Assembly (NCBI GenBank): GCA_928724745.1
Contig: CAKMXJ010000007.1
Location: 682,001 to 746,000, forward strand
Direction of reading: 5' to 3'
Source: Anthracocystis setariae
Lineage: Eukaryota > Basidiomycota > Ustilaginomycetes > Ustilaginales > Ustilaginaceae
Length of the DNA stretch: 64,000 bases
A program made the position numbers and the translations under genes. Below the pieces are notes generated by a model. It worked only from the letters and a program-made list of their open reading frames with translations, did not search any database and was not told the DNA's origin. Position 1 is the first letter of the stretch. Each line of letters opens with the position of its first letter. Below are positions 9,292 to 19,069 of this stretch, piece after piece.

Positions 9292-11129
9292 TTAGTTCAT
9301 GCGGCGGACGAGAGCGTTGATAGCCTCACCACGGTCACCGGTGTTGCCGCCCTCAGTGTAGTGGGTGAGCTTCTTGCCCTTGAAACCACCGTTGGGGTTC
9401 GAGAGCTTGAAGGCCCAGAGGAAGTTGGTGACGGCCTTGAAGTTGGGGCCGCAGGTGGCGATCTCGTGAACAATGTCCTCGATCGAGAGGATGCCAAACT
9501 TGCCGAGGTTCTCCTCGATGATCTTGTTGTCGTTGATGGGGAGACGCTGGCGGTTGACCTTGGCGTAACCACGCTTGTAGACGAGGTCACGGATGGTCTT
9601 GAGGTTGGGGGCACCGTAGGTGACGTAAGGCTGAACAAGCTGGAGCATCTGCGAGGTGGCCTTGGTCAAACGAACAAAGACACCGTTGTTGATCTGGAGG
9701 AGACGGAGGAGCTGCAGGATCTTGCGGGGCTTAGGGGCGATGTTGTTGATACCGCGGAGACGGACAACGAAGACGACCTTGGGCTGGCCGGCAACGTAGA
9801 ATTCACCGTTGGCCTTGGCGGCACGGCGGAGACGGATCTCCTCACGCTCAGCGGCGCGGTACTCCTTGGTGTACTGCTCGGCGCGCTTGAAGATGACCTT
9901 GCGCTTGGCGAGGTTGGCCTGGGTCGAGCAACAGGGTGGGAGAAGGAGGGAAGAATGGTCAGAAATCTGTCCGCAAACACAACTTCAACAAGTAACTCCA
10001 TCCTTGGCCATGCTTGCAGTGTCTTTGTCCTTGGAGTGCACTTATGCTGTCCGTCCTAGTCATGATCCTGATCCAAACTTAGCGTCGATCAAAAGATAAA
10101 CCTCAGCCCCGAAAGATGGTATATTTCGGCAACATTGTCCGAAGACTAGCCCGAAAAGGTTGGTTGTTATGCATCACTGTGTTGGTCCTTTGATCCCGCT
10201 CGCACTGCTCCCTATTTTGTTGCTGCGGAAGCGACGCATCCTCCCAGTTTTGCCAATGCCAACGCCCTATATCACTTTCGAGTGATCCTCCTTCTGCGCG
10301 CTCCTGAATGGAGTCATGGATGATCAGAATGCTTACCTTCTTGGTGGCGGCGGCCTTGGCAGCCTTCTCCTCACGAGCCTTGGCGTCCGACTTCCTCTTC
10401 TTGAGAAGAGTCTCGGGGACGAGGACGTCGTGGGCGGCGGGGACGGAGCTGTATATGGATGCAGGTGCGATCGAGGGAAGAAGTGAAAATGTCAGCATGG
10501 GCTGTTGTAGATTTCAAACTTGGCAGTTGCAATGTAGGTGGATCGCGGGCACGATAGCAGGATGCGGCGGCATGAAGCAGCAGTGTAGTTGGTTGCAGAA
10601 TGTATGCCGCAGCGGACAAGACGCAGGTCGATGAATTGATTCGGATGCTGGTGTGGGTAGGCTGAAATGCATCGGATGGTATAGTGATGTCGATCGAAAC
10701 ACAATAATATATGTTTGCTGGGTCCAAATCCGAGCGGCAAATTTGCTGTCCACCTTATCGACACGTCTTCGTACAGCAAAAGCCCAGCCCTTAGGATCAT
10801 GCGGCCCCCGTGTTAACAAGTCATGCGAGTTTCTCCCAGCCTTTGTCGGTATGAAACACTTGGTTGTGCCCTCCTATTCCATGCTTCCTTGTTTACGATG
10901 GGCGTGCAGAGGCTTTGTGATCCTGCGCTGAGCGCAAGGCCTTGCTTATGGTGATCGCTGGTGCTCGTCGGCTAGTGTATGATCGGATTGGTGGCGGCTG
11001 CTGATGATACTGCTACTTCTGCTACCTTAGCTGGCGCTGCTGTTGAATGTCCGTGCTTCTGTGCCGCGATCCAACGCGCGTGGATTCGGATTGTATGCCA
11101 GATACGTACGTTCGAATCTGAGCCGACAT
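9292..11129 (-). CDS. RPL7: 60S ribosomal protein L7 (uL30)
   Basis: Structural protein of the large ribosomal subunit. Three exons on the minus strand: 11129-11110 (20 nt, MSAQIR plus a split Thr), 10448-10337, and 9918-9292, giving 252 residues, the normal length. Borders are GTACGT...ACAG (intron 1, 661 nt) and GTAAGC...CCCAG (intron 2, 418 nt). Family signs are the basic N-terminus [53 protein letters not shown], the [12 protein letters not shown] core, and the C-terminal [18 protein letters not shown]. The first exon is tiny, so the start is inferred from splice phase and from the fit of [16 protein letters not shown]. Intron 2 carries a snoRNA on the same strand. The gene is divergent from ATG12. 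Confidence 0.93.
10097..10185 (-). ncRNA. Intronic box C/D snoRNA (snR39/snR59-like) in RPL7 intron 2
   Basis: On the RPL7 sense strand, box C-like GTGATGC (10177-10171, one mismatch to RTGATGA) is followed after ~65 nt by box D CTGA (10106-10103). Immediately upstream of box D is an antisense element, ACCATCTTTCGGG (10120-10108), exactly complementary over 13 nt to the conserved 25S/28S rRNA stretch CCCGAAAGATGGT. Short AAC/GTT pairing closes the boxes, and a 10-bp inverted repeat (10195-10186 with 10096-10087, one G-T pair) flanks the unit. From memory, yeast RPL7A and RPL7B introns host snR39 and snR59, which guide a methylation in this rRNA region. By the box D+5 rule the target is the G of CCCG, next to the A I would expect, so the exact site needs checking. 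Confidence 0.78.
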
Positions 11130-11916
11130 TGTTCTTGACGGAGGAGGGGATGGGTGGAGATGATGATGGGGACGAGGAGGAGAGAAACGGTATTGACTAT
11201 AGTCACACATCCCAACCCTCGAACGTCTTGCGAACAGTGTGCCAGTGGCTAGCCATCCCTGCTCTGGCTTGGGCTCTCTCTGACAGTTGCCAGAATATCT
11301 CAAAAAGCGAGATTGCCTGTCTGCTACGATTGAAATTTGGTTGGGTCTCAACCAGTCTCTCAGAGCACACAGAAGTGATTTCGTGATGACCTGCCTGTCC
11401 ACGCCAAGGGTGCCTGTGGTTGGCGGCTGTCTAGCAGGTCACAAATACGAAATTTCTGCTAAACTCAGTCTTGAACACGGCAGGAAACCCAGCCAAAATC
11501 TTGTATCGGCCAGCTACATTTTTTCAAAATCAATCATCGGACAAATTCGAATAATGCTTGTAATCACGTGCAGCCTCGGCCGACTTCTTCTTTCACTACA
11601 TGGTGGCATCGAACTTGCTGATATATGCTTACCTAATGCAGCTTTGGTCGTCGAGAGTCCATCGGGTCGGCACGTACCTGTCATACTAAAGCGCTCAGGC
11701 CAACACGCGCGTCGTATGTGCATCTGCTGGTCTCGTATGCAATCCACAGCTGGACCCTGAATGTTCTCTACACCGAGATTGAAACGCACACCATCCGGGC
11801 AGGTTGGTCACCATCATCGCAAGTGTAGTGACTTTCAGCCCAGCTCGCATCGGCCGTTGCATCAAACCACCTGAACAGTCTCAAGGGCTTGTCTCATCAC
11901 AGATACGGGCTCGACA
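11130..11916. other. Divergent intergenic region, RPL7 / ATG12
   Basis: 787 bases between the RPL7 and ATG12 start codons; both promoters presumably lie here. No additional gene was recognised. Confidence 0.5.
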
Positions 11917-12800
11917 ATGTCCCAAACTCCAAATCAGGGTATGTCGCTCTATCAACCTCGGTCACATTCCATCTCACAAGCTTGACGGCTGACAGCCAAT
12001 TCTCACCTATCGACCTTATTCAAGTCCCAATAGAGCTCGATAGGCAGCTTGGATCTGCTGCTACCATCACAAGCGGTACCATACCAACATCTGCAGCAGC
12101 GCAGGCGCTCGAGCAGTACAAGAAGAAAGATTCATCAAAGAGTAAGTTGTTTTTGATCGTCGCTCTGCCCGTGTTGAACTCATGCTGAACCCCTGCAACT
12201 TGCCTCACAATCGTGGCGCACCCTCTCCGACAGTCGTCGTTTTCTTCAAAGCTATCGGCAATGCACCTATCATGAGGGTAAGCATCTTCTGGGCATCCGT
12301 CTTGGGACGACCCAGCGGCAAAACCCCCCTTGGTAGGACCGCCCGAATCCATATCTTCATTCGTCCAGTCACTGATCCGCACGTTCATGTCAATCCGTAC
12401 ATCTTCCTCTCACAGAATAATCACTTTCGCATCACAGCCTTCAACCGGTTTCAAGCAGTCATCCAGTTCTTACGAAAGGAGCTCAATTTCAAGCCCACAG
12501 ATTCACTCGTAAGTCACGCCAAACCACTGACCAAAGCTTTTCAAACACTACGATACTTATCACCAAAAGCCCATTGCGTCGATTGAGATCAGTTCTTGTA
12601 CATCAATGCCTCATTCAGTCCTGCGCCAGACGACACTGTTGGAAACTTGTATCGGGTAAGCTGCACAACTAAACGCTTGGGCAAGCCGTGAGGACTGCCA
12701 TACTCACCTGCACTGATCCCGTTCATCGCCTGCTCAACAGTGCTTCGGAACCGAGAACCATCTCATAGTCAACTACAGCACCACAGCAGCTTGGGGCTAA
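11917..12800 (+). CDS. ATG12: Autophagy ubiquitin-like protein ATG12
   Basis: Ubiquitin-like modifier that is joined through its C-terminal Gly to ATG5, giving the complex that promotes ATG8 lipidation during autophagosome formation. Six exons: 11917-11938, 12025-12141, 12234-12277, 12416-12508, 12593-12655, 12741-12800, giving 132 residues. The core reads IVVFFKAIGNAPIMR, NNHFRITAFNRFQAVIQFLR, LFLYINASFSPAPDDTVGNL, YRCFGTENHLIVNYSTTAAW and a terminal Gly directly before TAA, so no C-terminal processing is needed, as is usual for ATG12. Every border has GT/AG and phases match. The exon 1 join is the least certain: the acceptor at 12024 fits phase and has a CTGAC branch site ~30 nt upstream, but 12033 would also fit. 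The exons are too short to show as one long frame. Confidence 0.9.
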
Positions 12801-13055
12801 GGTACATTCCATCTTCTGTACGAGCCCAACCGCAATATATACCCGGAACAACCAACCACATGTCAAGACAAAACATAGCAATCACTGAACGCAAAGATGA
12901 GTCTACTCTTGGTGGTCAAAATTGAACAGTCGGATAGCGGAGTCCAGCGATATACGCAAAGAGAGGATGGGATGCGGAGCAAATCATCATTATTGCCAAG
13001 TAACCTAAGCGCACGGACAAAGGTAATGTAGCAACTCATTCAGGCGTACGTGAAA

Positions 13056-16000
13056 TCAATACACCTCGAGAACGTATCGCTCGTCCTCCTTAAGAGCCTC
13101 CATCTTCTTCTCAGCCTGGTCCTTGGTCAGACCCTTTTTAACGAAAGCACCCACCAGGGCTTCGTGAATGTCCGGCACCGGCCAAGTAGGACCACAGACA
13201 AAGAAGTAACCCTTCTTACCATCCTCTACGTCCTCATCGTTGATAAGGCCATCCTGGAGCACAACCTCGGCCTTGCCACCGGCAGCCTCGAGCTTCTCGA
13301 TCTCAGGTCCGAGGTAACGCGTGAGCAGGTCGCCGTCTTCGAGGATCTTGTGCTGAATGTAGACCTTCTTGGATGTGTCACGCGAGAACGCAAGACCCAT
13401 GTGCTCGATAACGCCGTCTTGCGTGTAGGCCTCGAGCTCCTCTCCGTAAAGGTACTCGGCAGAACGGTAACGCGATCCAAAGTAGTAGACGAGAGGTCCA
13501 ACTTCAATGCCCTGCGCCTTCTTGTGCGCTCGGGCTTGAATGAAGGCGCGGAAAGGCGCAGCTCCGGTACCAAGACCCGCCATGATGATCGGTTGCGTGT
13601 CGATGGGAGGAAGCTTCATCACCGAGGGCTTAAGCGAAACAGTGACCTTGGCGCCAGGCTTGAGCTGGGACAGGTAGCGAGTGCACTGGCCGTAGCGCGG
13701 GCTGCCGCTGGGAGTCTTCCAGTCGACGGTGACGATGAGAAGATGGACCGACTCACCAACAGCTGCCTGGGCCGAGGCGATCGAGTAATGACGAGGCTTG
13801 ATAGGCTCGGCCAAGTTGATCAGCTGGTCGATTGGCAGACGAGCCGAGGGGAACATGCGGAGCACATCGGCGTACGTCACTGTCTCAATCTCCGAAAGCT
13901 TCTTGAAGGTGAAGGAGCCCTCAGCCGAGCTGATGAAACGGAGCCAGCGAGCCTCGTCGCGGTTGGTGGCGAGCTTGCCAAGCTCCTCGTAGAAGCGCTT
14001 GGGAGGCTTACCAAAGATGTCGAGGTTCTGCTGCAGAGTTTGGAACACGGTGCGGCTCTCGTGCTTACCGGCCTGAGTGAGACTAGGCGCGTTGACAATC
14101 TCATCAGCGTCGAAACCGGCCCACTTGATGAACTCGGCAACCTCCTGCTCGTCGTTCCACCCATGAATACCCAGGGCCTCGCCGACCTCGTACTTGAGGT
14201 CGGTTCCCTTGGTGCTGAGCTCCATGTGGAACACGTTCCGATCATAGTCGACCGGAGTGAGGCGGCGGTTTTCGGTGACCTCGACGACCCAAGTCTGCTC
14301 GGGCAGATCAGGTCGCAGAGCATCGGCCTGAGTCTCATAAGCCTCAGAGAAGAGGTGCTGCCAGGCAGACTGAGCCCAGGTGCTGCGCGAAGGAGCGACC
14401 TCGACACCGACGGTAGCAGCATCAGGGTTGGGTCCGAATCCGTTGTAACGGATCTGGGTGGGACGCAAAGGAGCGTTCTCCTCGGCCTCAGAGACGGGCT
14501 GAGCCTTGGACCACTCATCGTCGCTGAAGGCGTGGAGCTGGATGGCGCTCTCGGCAGCCGAGACGAGACCGTCGACGCCGTCAATGCCAACAGGGGCAGT
14601 ACCGAGGACTCGCTTCACGAAAGCAGCAAGGGAGGCGCCAGACGTGTTGAGCTGAGTGCGGAGGACAGCAACGAGCAAGACAGCGGTAGCGATCTCGGCA
14701 GGAACCACATTGTCGCCCACCTTGGCCTTACCCCCACTGGCGTTGGCGGTCGTGGTGTTGAGCTTCTCGACGACAGCGGCGGCGTCAACAAGCAAGAGAC
14801 GAGCGCTCTTCTGAGCAAGCACACGCTTGTCCTCGGCACGGAGCTTGGATTCGAGCTCGGCAACCTCCCATCCAGGAGTGTTGAGGATCACAGTGCCGCC
14901 ACGGACAAGAGACTGGAAGGGAGCGTAGCTCTTGAGAGTGGTTGCAGGGTCACCGATGACGAGCAGCTTGGCGGCATTCTCTTCGGCGGCGAGGACGATG
15001 GGAGCATCAGCGGCGGACTCGGGACGGCTGGACAGGATGATGTCGGAGCGGAGCACGCCCGATGCCTCGAAGTTGTCGTAGCGCGAGAGCAGGCGAGCGT
15101 GGAGCTGGGTATCGGCACCTCGGTCGCGAATTGCACGAGCGGTAAGCTGAGCAAGAGGAGCAGTGACGCTGGTCTCGCTGTCGAAGAAAGTGACGACCGA
15201 CGCACCGGAGAGGGCGAGAAGGTCGGCATGAGCCTCTGGGGCCTCGTCGAGGACGTCTTGGACCTTGAGGGCGGTCTGGTGGGCACCGCCAAGGGTCTCG
15301 AGGAGTTTGCTGAGTTCGCCAGCAGTCAGTGCCTGACCGGGAGCAAGAGCAACGGGAAAGACGTGCGTAGGCACGCTGGTACCCAGGAATTCGCCGCCGA
15401 AAACGGATGAGACGATGTCCTCGTAGAGCTGACCGGAGGCAGCGCCACCCGAAACCTCTTCGAGGATGTGAAGGCTCTCAACCGACTTGGGAAGGGCCTT
15501 GCGAAGAGCAGCCTCGTTCCAAGATCCAATGTTTCGGACGGAGAGCAGAGCAACATTGTGACGAAGAGCGGGAGGCAGGGTCACGAGGACGGCACGAGCA
15601 GCCTGGCTGTGGGAGCCGTTGGGGACCACAAGAGCCGTCTTGGCCTTTGGCGAGCCGGTGAAGAGGAAAGGCTCGGGCACGTCAACTTTGTGACCCTTGG
15701 TGGGGATGTTGAGAACACCGATCTCGCGACCAGCAAAAGCACCGTCGAAGATGTGGACAACATTCTTTCGAGACTGGTAGGCGTACTGAGCAAAGTCGAC
15801 GGCTTCCTGGCGTGTGGCCGAGAGGATGACCTCGAAGGAGTCGCCGAGAAGAGCTGCAGCCGAAAGGATGGAGGCGTAGTCGTTGCTAATGACGAGCTCT
15901 TCGCCATCCTCGGTCGAATGGCTAGCAGCCGAGACTTGGAGGACGAGTTTGGCGTTGTCGGATCCGTGGAATGAGGCGAGGGTGGGGGCCATAGCAGCGA

Positions 16001-16832
16001 AGCCAGTAGCGTTTGTGAGAGCAGTGACCACTTTGGCAGCCTCAGTGGAGGAGGAGCCGTTCTTGGCGTTGAGGTAACCAACGATGGCGTTACCAGCACC
16101 TGCTCGAGTCTGCATCTTGAACACCAAGGGACGGCCCTTGAACCAGCCCTTCTCGGCGGCAGCCTTGGCTTCGTTCTCGGAGAAAGAGCCGAAGCCGCCA
16201 TTAGCCTCGCTCTCGTAGCTGAAGACGGCGGTGCTGTTGGTGTAAGCGATGGCGTCGATGGCGCCGGTGCTGGTGAGCTTGGTGGTGGGAACACCGAGCA
16301 ACCAAGACTGAGCGGCGATCTTGGCGGTGATTTGGGCGTCAGAGGGACCGTTGACGATGCCGAGGTCCATGCGAGCATCGAGATGCTTGGCGCGATTCAC
16401 AGTGGATGGCTCAGGGACAGCAGCAAGGTCGGGTTGAGCGTTGACGAGGCCAGCAAGCTTCTGGCCATTGGCAGTTGCGTCGACGCCGTTGGGAGCGACA
16501 TGGCCGGGAAGTTGAGGCTTGGCAGGCGCAGCAGGTCCAGCACCCTTGGCGTCAACCGAATCGAGCTGCTTGGAAGCAGAAGGATCGACACGACCAGTGC
16601 CGATGATACCAGCAAGAGGGTTGTCCTTGGAGGTGACGGCATCGGTGTCTTTGTTGGCAGCAGGCGCGGACTTGAGCTTGGCATCCGAGACCTTGCGCTT
16701 GATGGACTTGCTAGGCTTAGTGGCGGGAGCAAAAGCGGCGCGTGACAATGCCAGAGTGCCCGCACCAATAGCGAGACCACCAGCAAAGATGGCAGCGCTG
16801 TGGTAGAGCGACTGCGATGAGGTGGCAGCCAT
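13056..16832 (-). CDS. MET10: Sulfite reductase (NADPH) flavoprotein alpha subunit
   Basis: Alpha subunit of assimilatory sulfite reductase: it takes electrons from NADPH via FAD and passes them to the beta subunit (Met5 type) for reduction of sulfite to sulfide. The ATG at 16832 gives 1258 residues, longer than yeast Met10 (about 1035). The N-terminal ~750 residues include a pyruvate:ferredoxin oxidoreductase-like region (LLGVPTTKLTSTGAIDAIAY, FEVILSATRQEAVDFAQYAY). The C-terminal ~400 are the ferredoxin-NADP reductase-like module: FAD motif RHYSIASA, GTGAAPFRAFIQ, YYFGSRYRSAEYLYGEE, and the terminal ERYVLEVY with the stacking aromatic. Residues ~12-35 are a Gly/Ala-rich hydrophobic segment, unexpected for a soluble enzyme. 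No intron is needed. A long open frame on the opposite strand is a shadow. Confidence 0.93.
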   Translation of the reverse strand: MAATSSQSLYHSAAIFAGGLAIGAGTLALSRAAFAPATKPSKSIKRKVSDAKLKSAPAANKDTDAVTSKDNPLAGIIGTGRVDPSASKQLDSVDAKGAGPAAPAKPQLPGHVAPNGVDATANGQKLAGLVNAQPDLAAVPEPSTVNRAKHLDARMDLGIVNGPSDAQITAKIAAQSWLLGVPTTKLTSTGAIDAIAYTNSTAVFSYESEANGGFGSFSENEAKAAAEKGWFKGRPLVFKMQTRAGAGNAIVGYLNAKNGSSSTEAAKVVTALTNATGFAAMAPTLASFHGSDNAKLVLQVSAASHSTEDGEELVISNDYASILSAAALLGDSFEVILSATRQEAVDFAQYAYQSRKNVVHIFDGAFAGREIGVLNIPTKGHKVDVPEPFLFTGSPKAKTALVVPNGSHSQAARAVLVTLPPALRHNVALLSVRNIGSWNEAALRKALPKSVESLHILEEVSGGAASGQLYEDIVSSVFGGEFLGTSVPTHVFPVALAPGQALTAGELSKLLETLGGAHQTALKVQDVLDEAPEAHADLLALSGASVVTFFDSETSVTAPLAQLTARAIRDRGADTQLHARLLSRYDNFEASGVLRSDIILSSRPESAADAPIVLAAEENAAKLLVIGDPATTLKSYAPFQSLVRGGTVILNTPGWEVAELESKLRAEDKRVLAQKSARLLLVDAAAVVEKLNTTTANASGGKAKVGDNVVPAEIATAVLLVAVLRTQLNTSGASLAAFVKRVLGTAPVGIDGVDGLVSAAESAIQLHAFSDDEWSKAQPVSEAEENAPLRPTQIRYNGFGPNPDAATVGVEVAPSRSTWAQSAWQHLFSEAYETQADALRPDLPEQTWVVEVTENRRLTPVDYDRNVFHMELSTKGTDLKYEVGEALGIHGWNDEQEVAEFIKWAGFDADEIVNAPSLTQAGKHESRTVFQTLQQNLDIFGKPPKRFYEELGKLATNRDEARWLRFISSAEGSFTFKKLSEIETVTYADVLRMFPSARLPIDQLINLAEPIKPRHYSIASAQAAVGESVHLLIVTVDWKTPSGSPRYGQCTRYLSQLKPGAKVTVSLKPSVMKLPPIDTQPIIMAGLGTGAAPFRAFIQARAHKKAQGIEVGPLVYYFGSRYRSAEYLYGEELEAYTQDGVIEHMGLAFSRDTSKKVYIQHKILEDGDLLTRYLGPEIEKLEAAGGKAEVVLQDGLINDEDVEDGKKGYFFVCGPTWPVPDIHEALVGAFVKKGLTKDQAEKKMEALKEDERYVLEVY

Positions 16833-19069
16833 CTTGAGTGTATTCACGCAAAGGGAATGCACAAAGATACGATGAGGAGGAGGATGTCGAGAAGGAGGCG
16901 AGCGACTTGCCCAACGAGGATGACCTCGAATGCCACACACTGGCAAAGTGACTATAATGCACTACGGCAGACAGCTGCGTGACAGCTCAGAAAGTTAAGA
17001 AGAACTGGCTCGGCTCAGGGTCTGTCGGGTCTGTCTGCGGGTTTCATGTCTAGAAGAATTCACGATGGTTGAATCGGTCATAAGCCGTCAACCTCCGACG
17101 CCTCGAGTCAAGAATTTGACAGGCAGCCCCGCGCCCAACAGCCATCGATGAGCCAAATTGCGCAATCGCATGTTGATTAAGCGTGCTTGGCGGGGAAGCA
17201 GTCGGTCCGCGGTTGGTTTTTTTTTTTAATCTGTAAAAATTGTTCGATCGCATGATCGTACATCTCGACGTTTTTTTTTTGTTTTGGGTTCCGAACAAAT
17301 CAATTTTGCGTCCCTATATTTTTGGCCATTTTTGCAAGACTACGAGTTTACAGAGCTGCTTGCCATGAGAAGCCTAGCTTCAAGACAACTGTTGTCCTGA
17401 CCTGAGCTGTCCTGTACGATGCTGTATTTGATACATCGGAACAGGGACCGCTTTGCTCAGAGACATACCTGGAAGTCGATTCGAATCGACTCGGGTACCG
17501 CTTTTCTTGACGCTGATTCGGTCCGGGGGAAGGGAAGATCAAAGCTGGTGGCGCGACGAAGTACACTATCATTACTTGTAAAGAAGCAGCTACACAGGTC
17601 AAGTTTGGAAACGTAAGAAGGCCCGCAGGCCAGTACCAATCATCATGGTGCTGGACAGCATGTTATGCTATCATGGTCAAGTCGTCCTTCACCAACGAAT
17701 GTCGACCACTGTACACTACCGTACCCATAACTGTAGTCTGTGCAGATCTTTCGTGCTGTTTCCAAATTTAGGCCGCTACTGCAAGAACAAGCTGCGTGGT
17801 CAACGGCCAAAAAAAAAAAAAAACCGGGGTCGGGAGTGTTTGAACCGCAGGTTCCTGAAGACAGCGGCGACCTGTCCAGGGTCTTGTTTCGCCTCAAGTT
17901 CACGCCACAATCCTTAGATCAGATTCCAAACCTCTTTTTTGTACTTTACAGTACTCTGCACATTCGTCGTATTGCCTCGGAATACCGACAGTTTCTTCCC
18001 ATGCCTAAGAGGCTCCTGTATCGATGCACACGGCATTTTCGACAAAGACAAAAGACAAGCGAATTGCCAAGTGTGATCTTCTGATTCTGTATGCTTCCTT
18101 TTCCGAATCTTCCGCTCTATGATCACCACAGTCTGTCACCGGCAGCAAACGGCGCAAGCTGTTCCAGTCCAGCCGATGAAAAGACGTCAATCACATCACA
18201 GTACTGTCGCTAATCGAAGCGGATACGTATCGCCATGGAAAATTGTTAAAAAGAAAAAAAATAGAGAAGGAAAAGAGAAGAAACAAGTGATTGGCAGCCG
18301 ATGATCGTCGAAACAAACTCATTCTACTGGACTGTGCACTAGCTCGAGCCATCTGCAACTGCAAACTACTTTTCTGTGTGCGAAGAGGCTACGAGGGTGA
18401 CCTTTTATTGCGGTACTGCCCTGCTTCGCACTCGGAGCGTGTTGCTAGAAACGAGGGCATACTTTTCTCGGATGTTCCGGTATTCTGTACAACATCGAGG
18501 AAGAAACTTTAGGAAAAAGTATCGAAAAAAAAAAAAGGTCGACGAGAGCTTGCCGAAGCGCAAGTGCAAGTGCAAACACTATATGCTGAAAGCTAATAGC
18601 CGCTGCATAATGTGCGCATCGACGACCAAACTAACGGCGTTCAACAGTGCACGATTCCTCTCGGCTACGTTCCGATGGCATCGCAGTGACCAAGCCCTGT
18701 TTTCGGCTTGTCTTGTACTCGAGCCGCATTTCCTCGCCGCCTTGGCTCTTTGCTTCCCGGCAGCAGAGTTGCCCCAAGCCGCCCAACAGACCTTCATCCA
18801 CTTCTGACCTTTCCTCGACTCCAGGCTTTCCTATCCTCGTCGCTGTCAAAACTCACTGCGTCCCGTTCGACCATCCTCTTCAAAAGACAGCCAGGATCGA
18901 GCCAAAGTCTTCCAGGTAGCCTCAGTCCCAGATACTGTTCCGATCACGTCCTTTGGCTCTGGCGTGTCCCGACATCGACGCAGCAGTTAGGACCAACTCC
19001 GCCTTCCACTACCATTGCTGCATCTATTCGCACTTTCTGTCGGCACACTTAGTACCTCAGTAGTGCATC
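16833..19069. other. 2.2-kb intergenic region
   Basis: Separates divergently transcribed MET10 and the membrane-protein gene at 19070. It contains several short A or T runs (17216-17228, 17271-17280, 17810-17822) and an 18-bp perfect palindrome at 17474-17491. Hidden intron-containing genes and RNA genes were looked for by eye and not found. Confidence 0.45.

Noticed and set aside
9280..10059. 259-codon plus-strand frame
   Set aside because: Antisense to the RPL7 third exon and runs into its intron; no domain.
10996..11003. TGATGATA box C-like sequence in the RPL7 first intron region
   Set aside because: It is on the strand opposite to RPL7 transcription and has no box D partner or rRNA complementarity.
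13050..15410. 786-codon open frame on the plus strand
   Set aside because: It lies fully antisense to MET10, has skewed composition, and reads as the mirror of a well-conserved enzyme; it is a shadow of GC-rich codon use.
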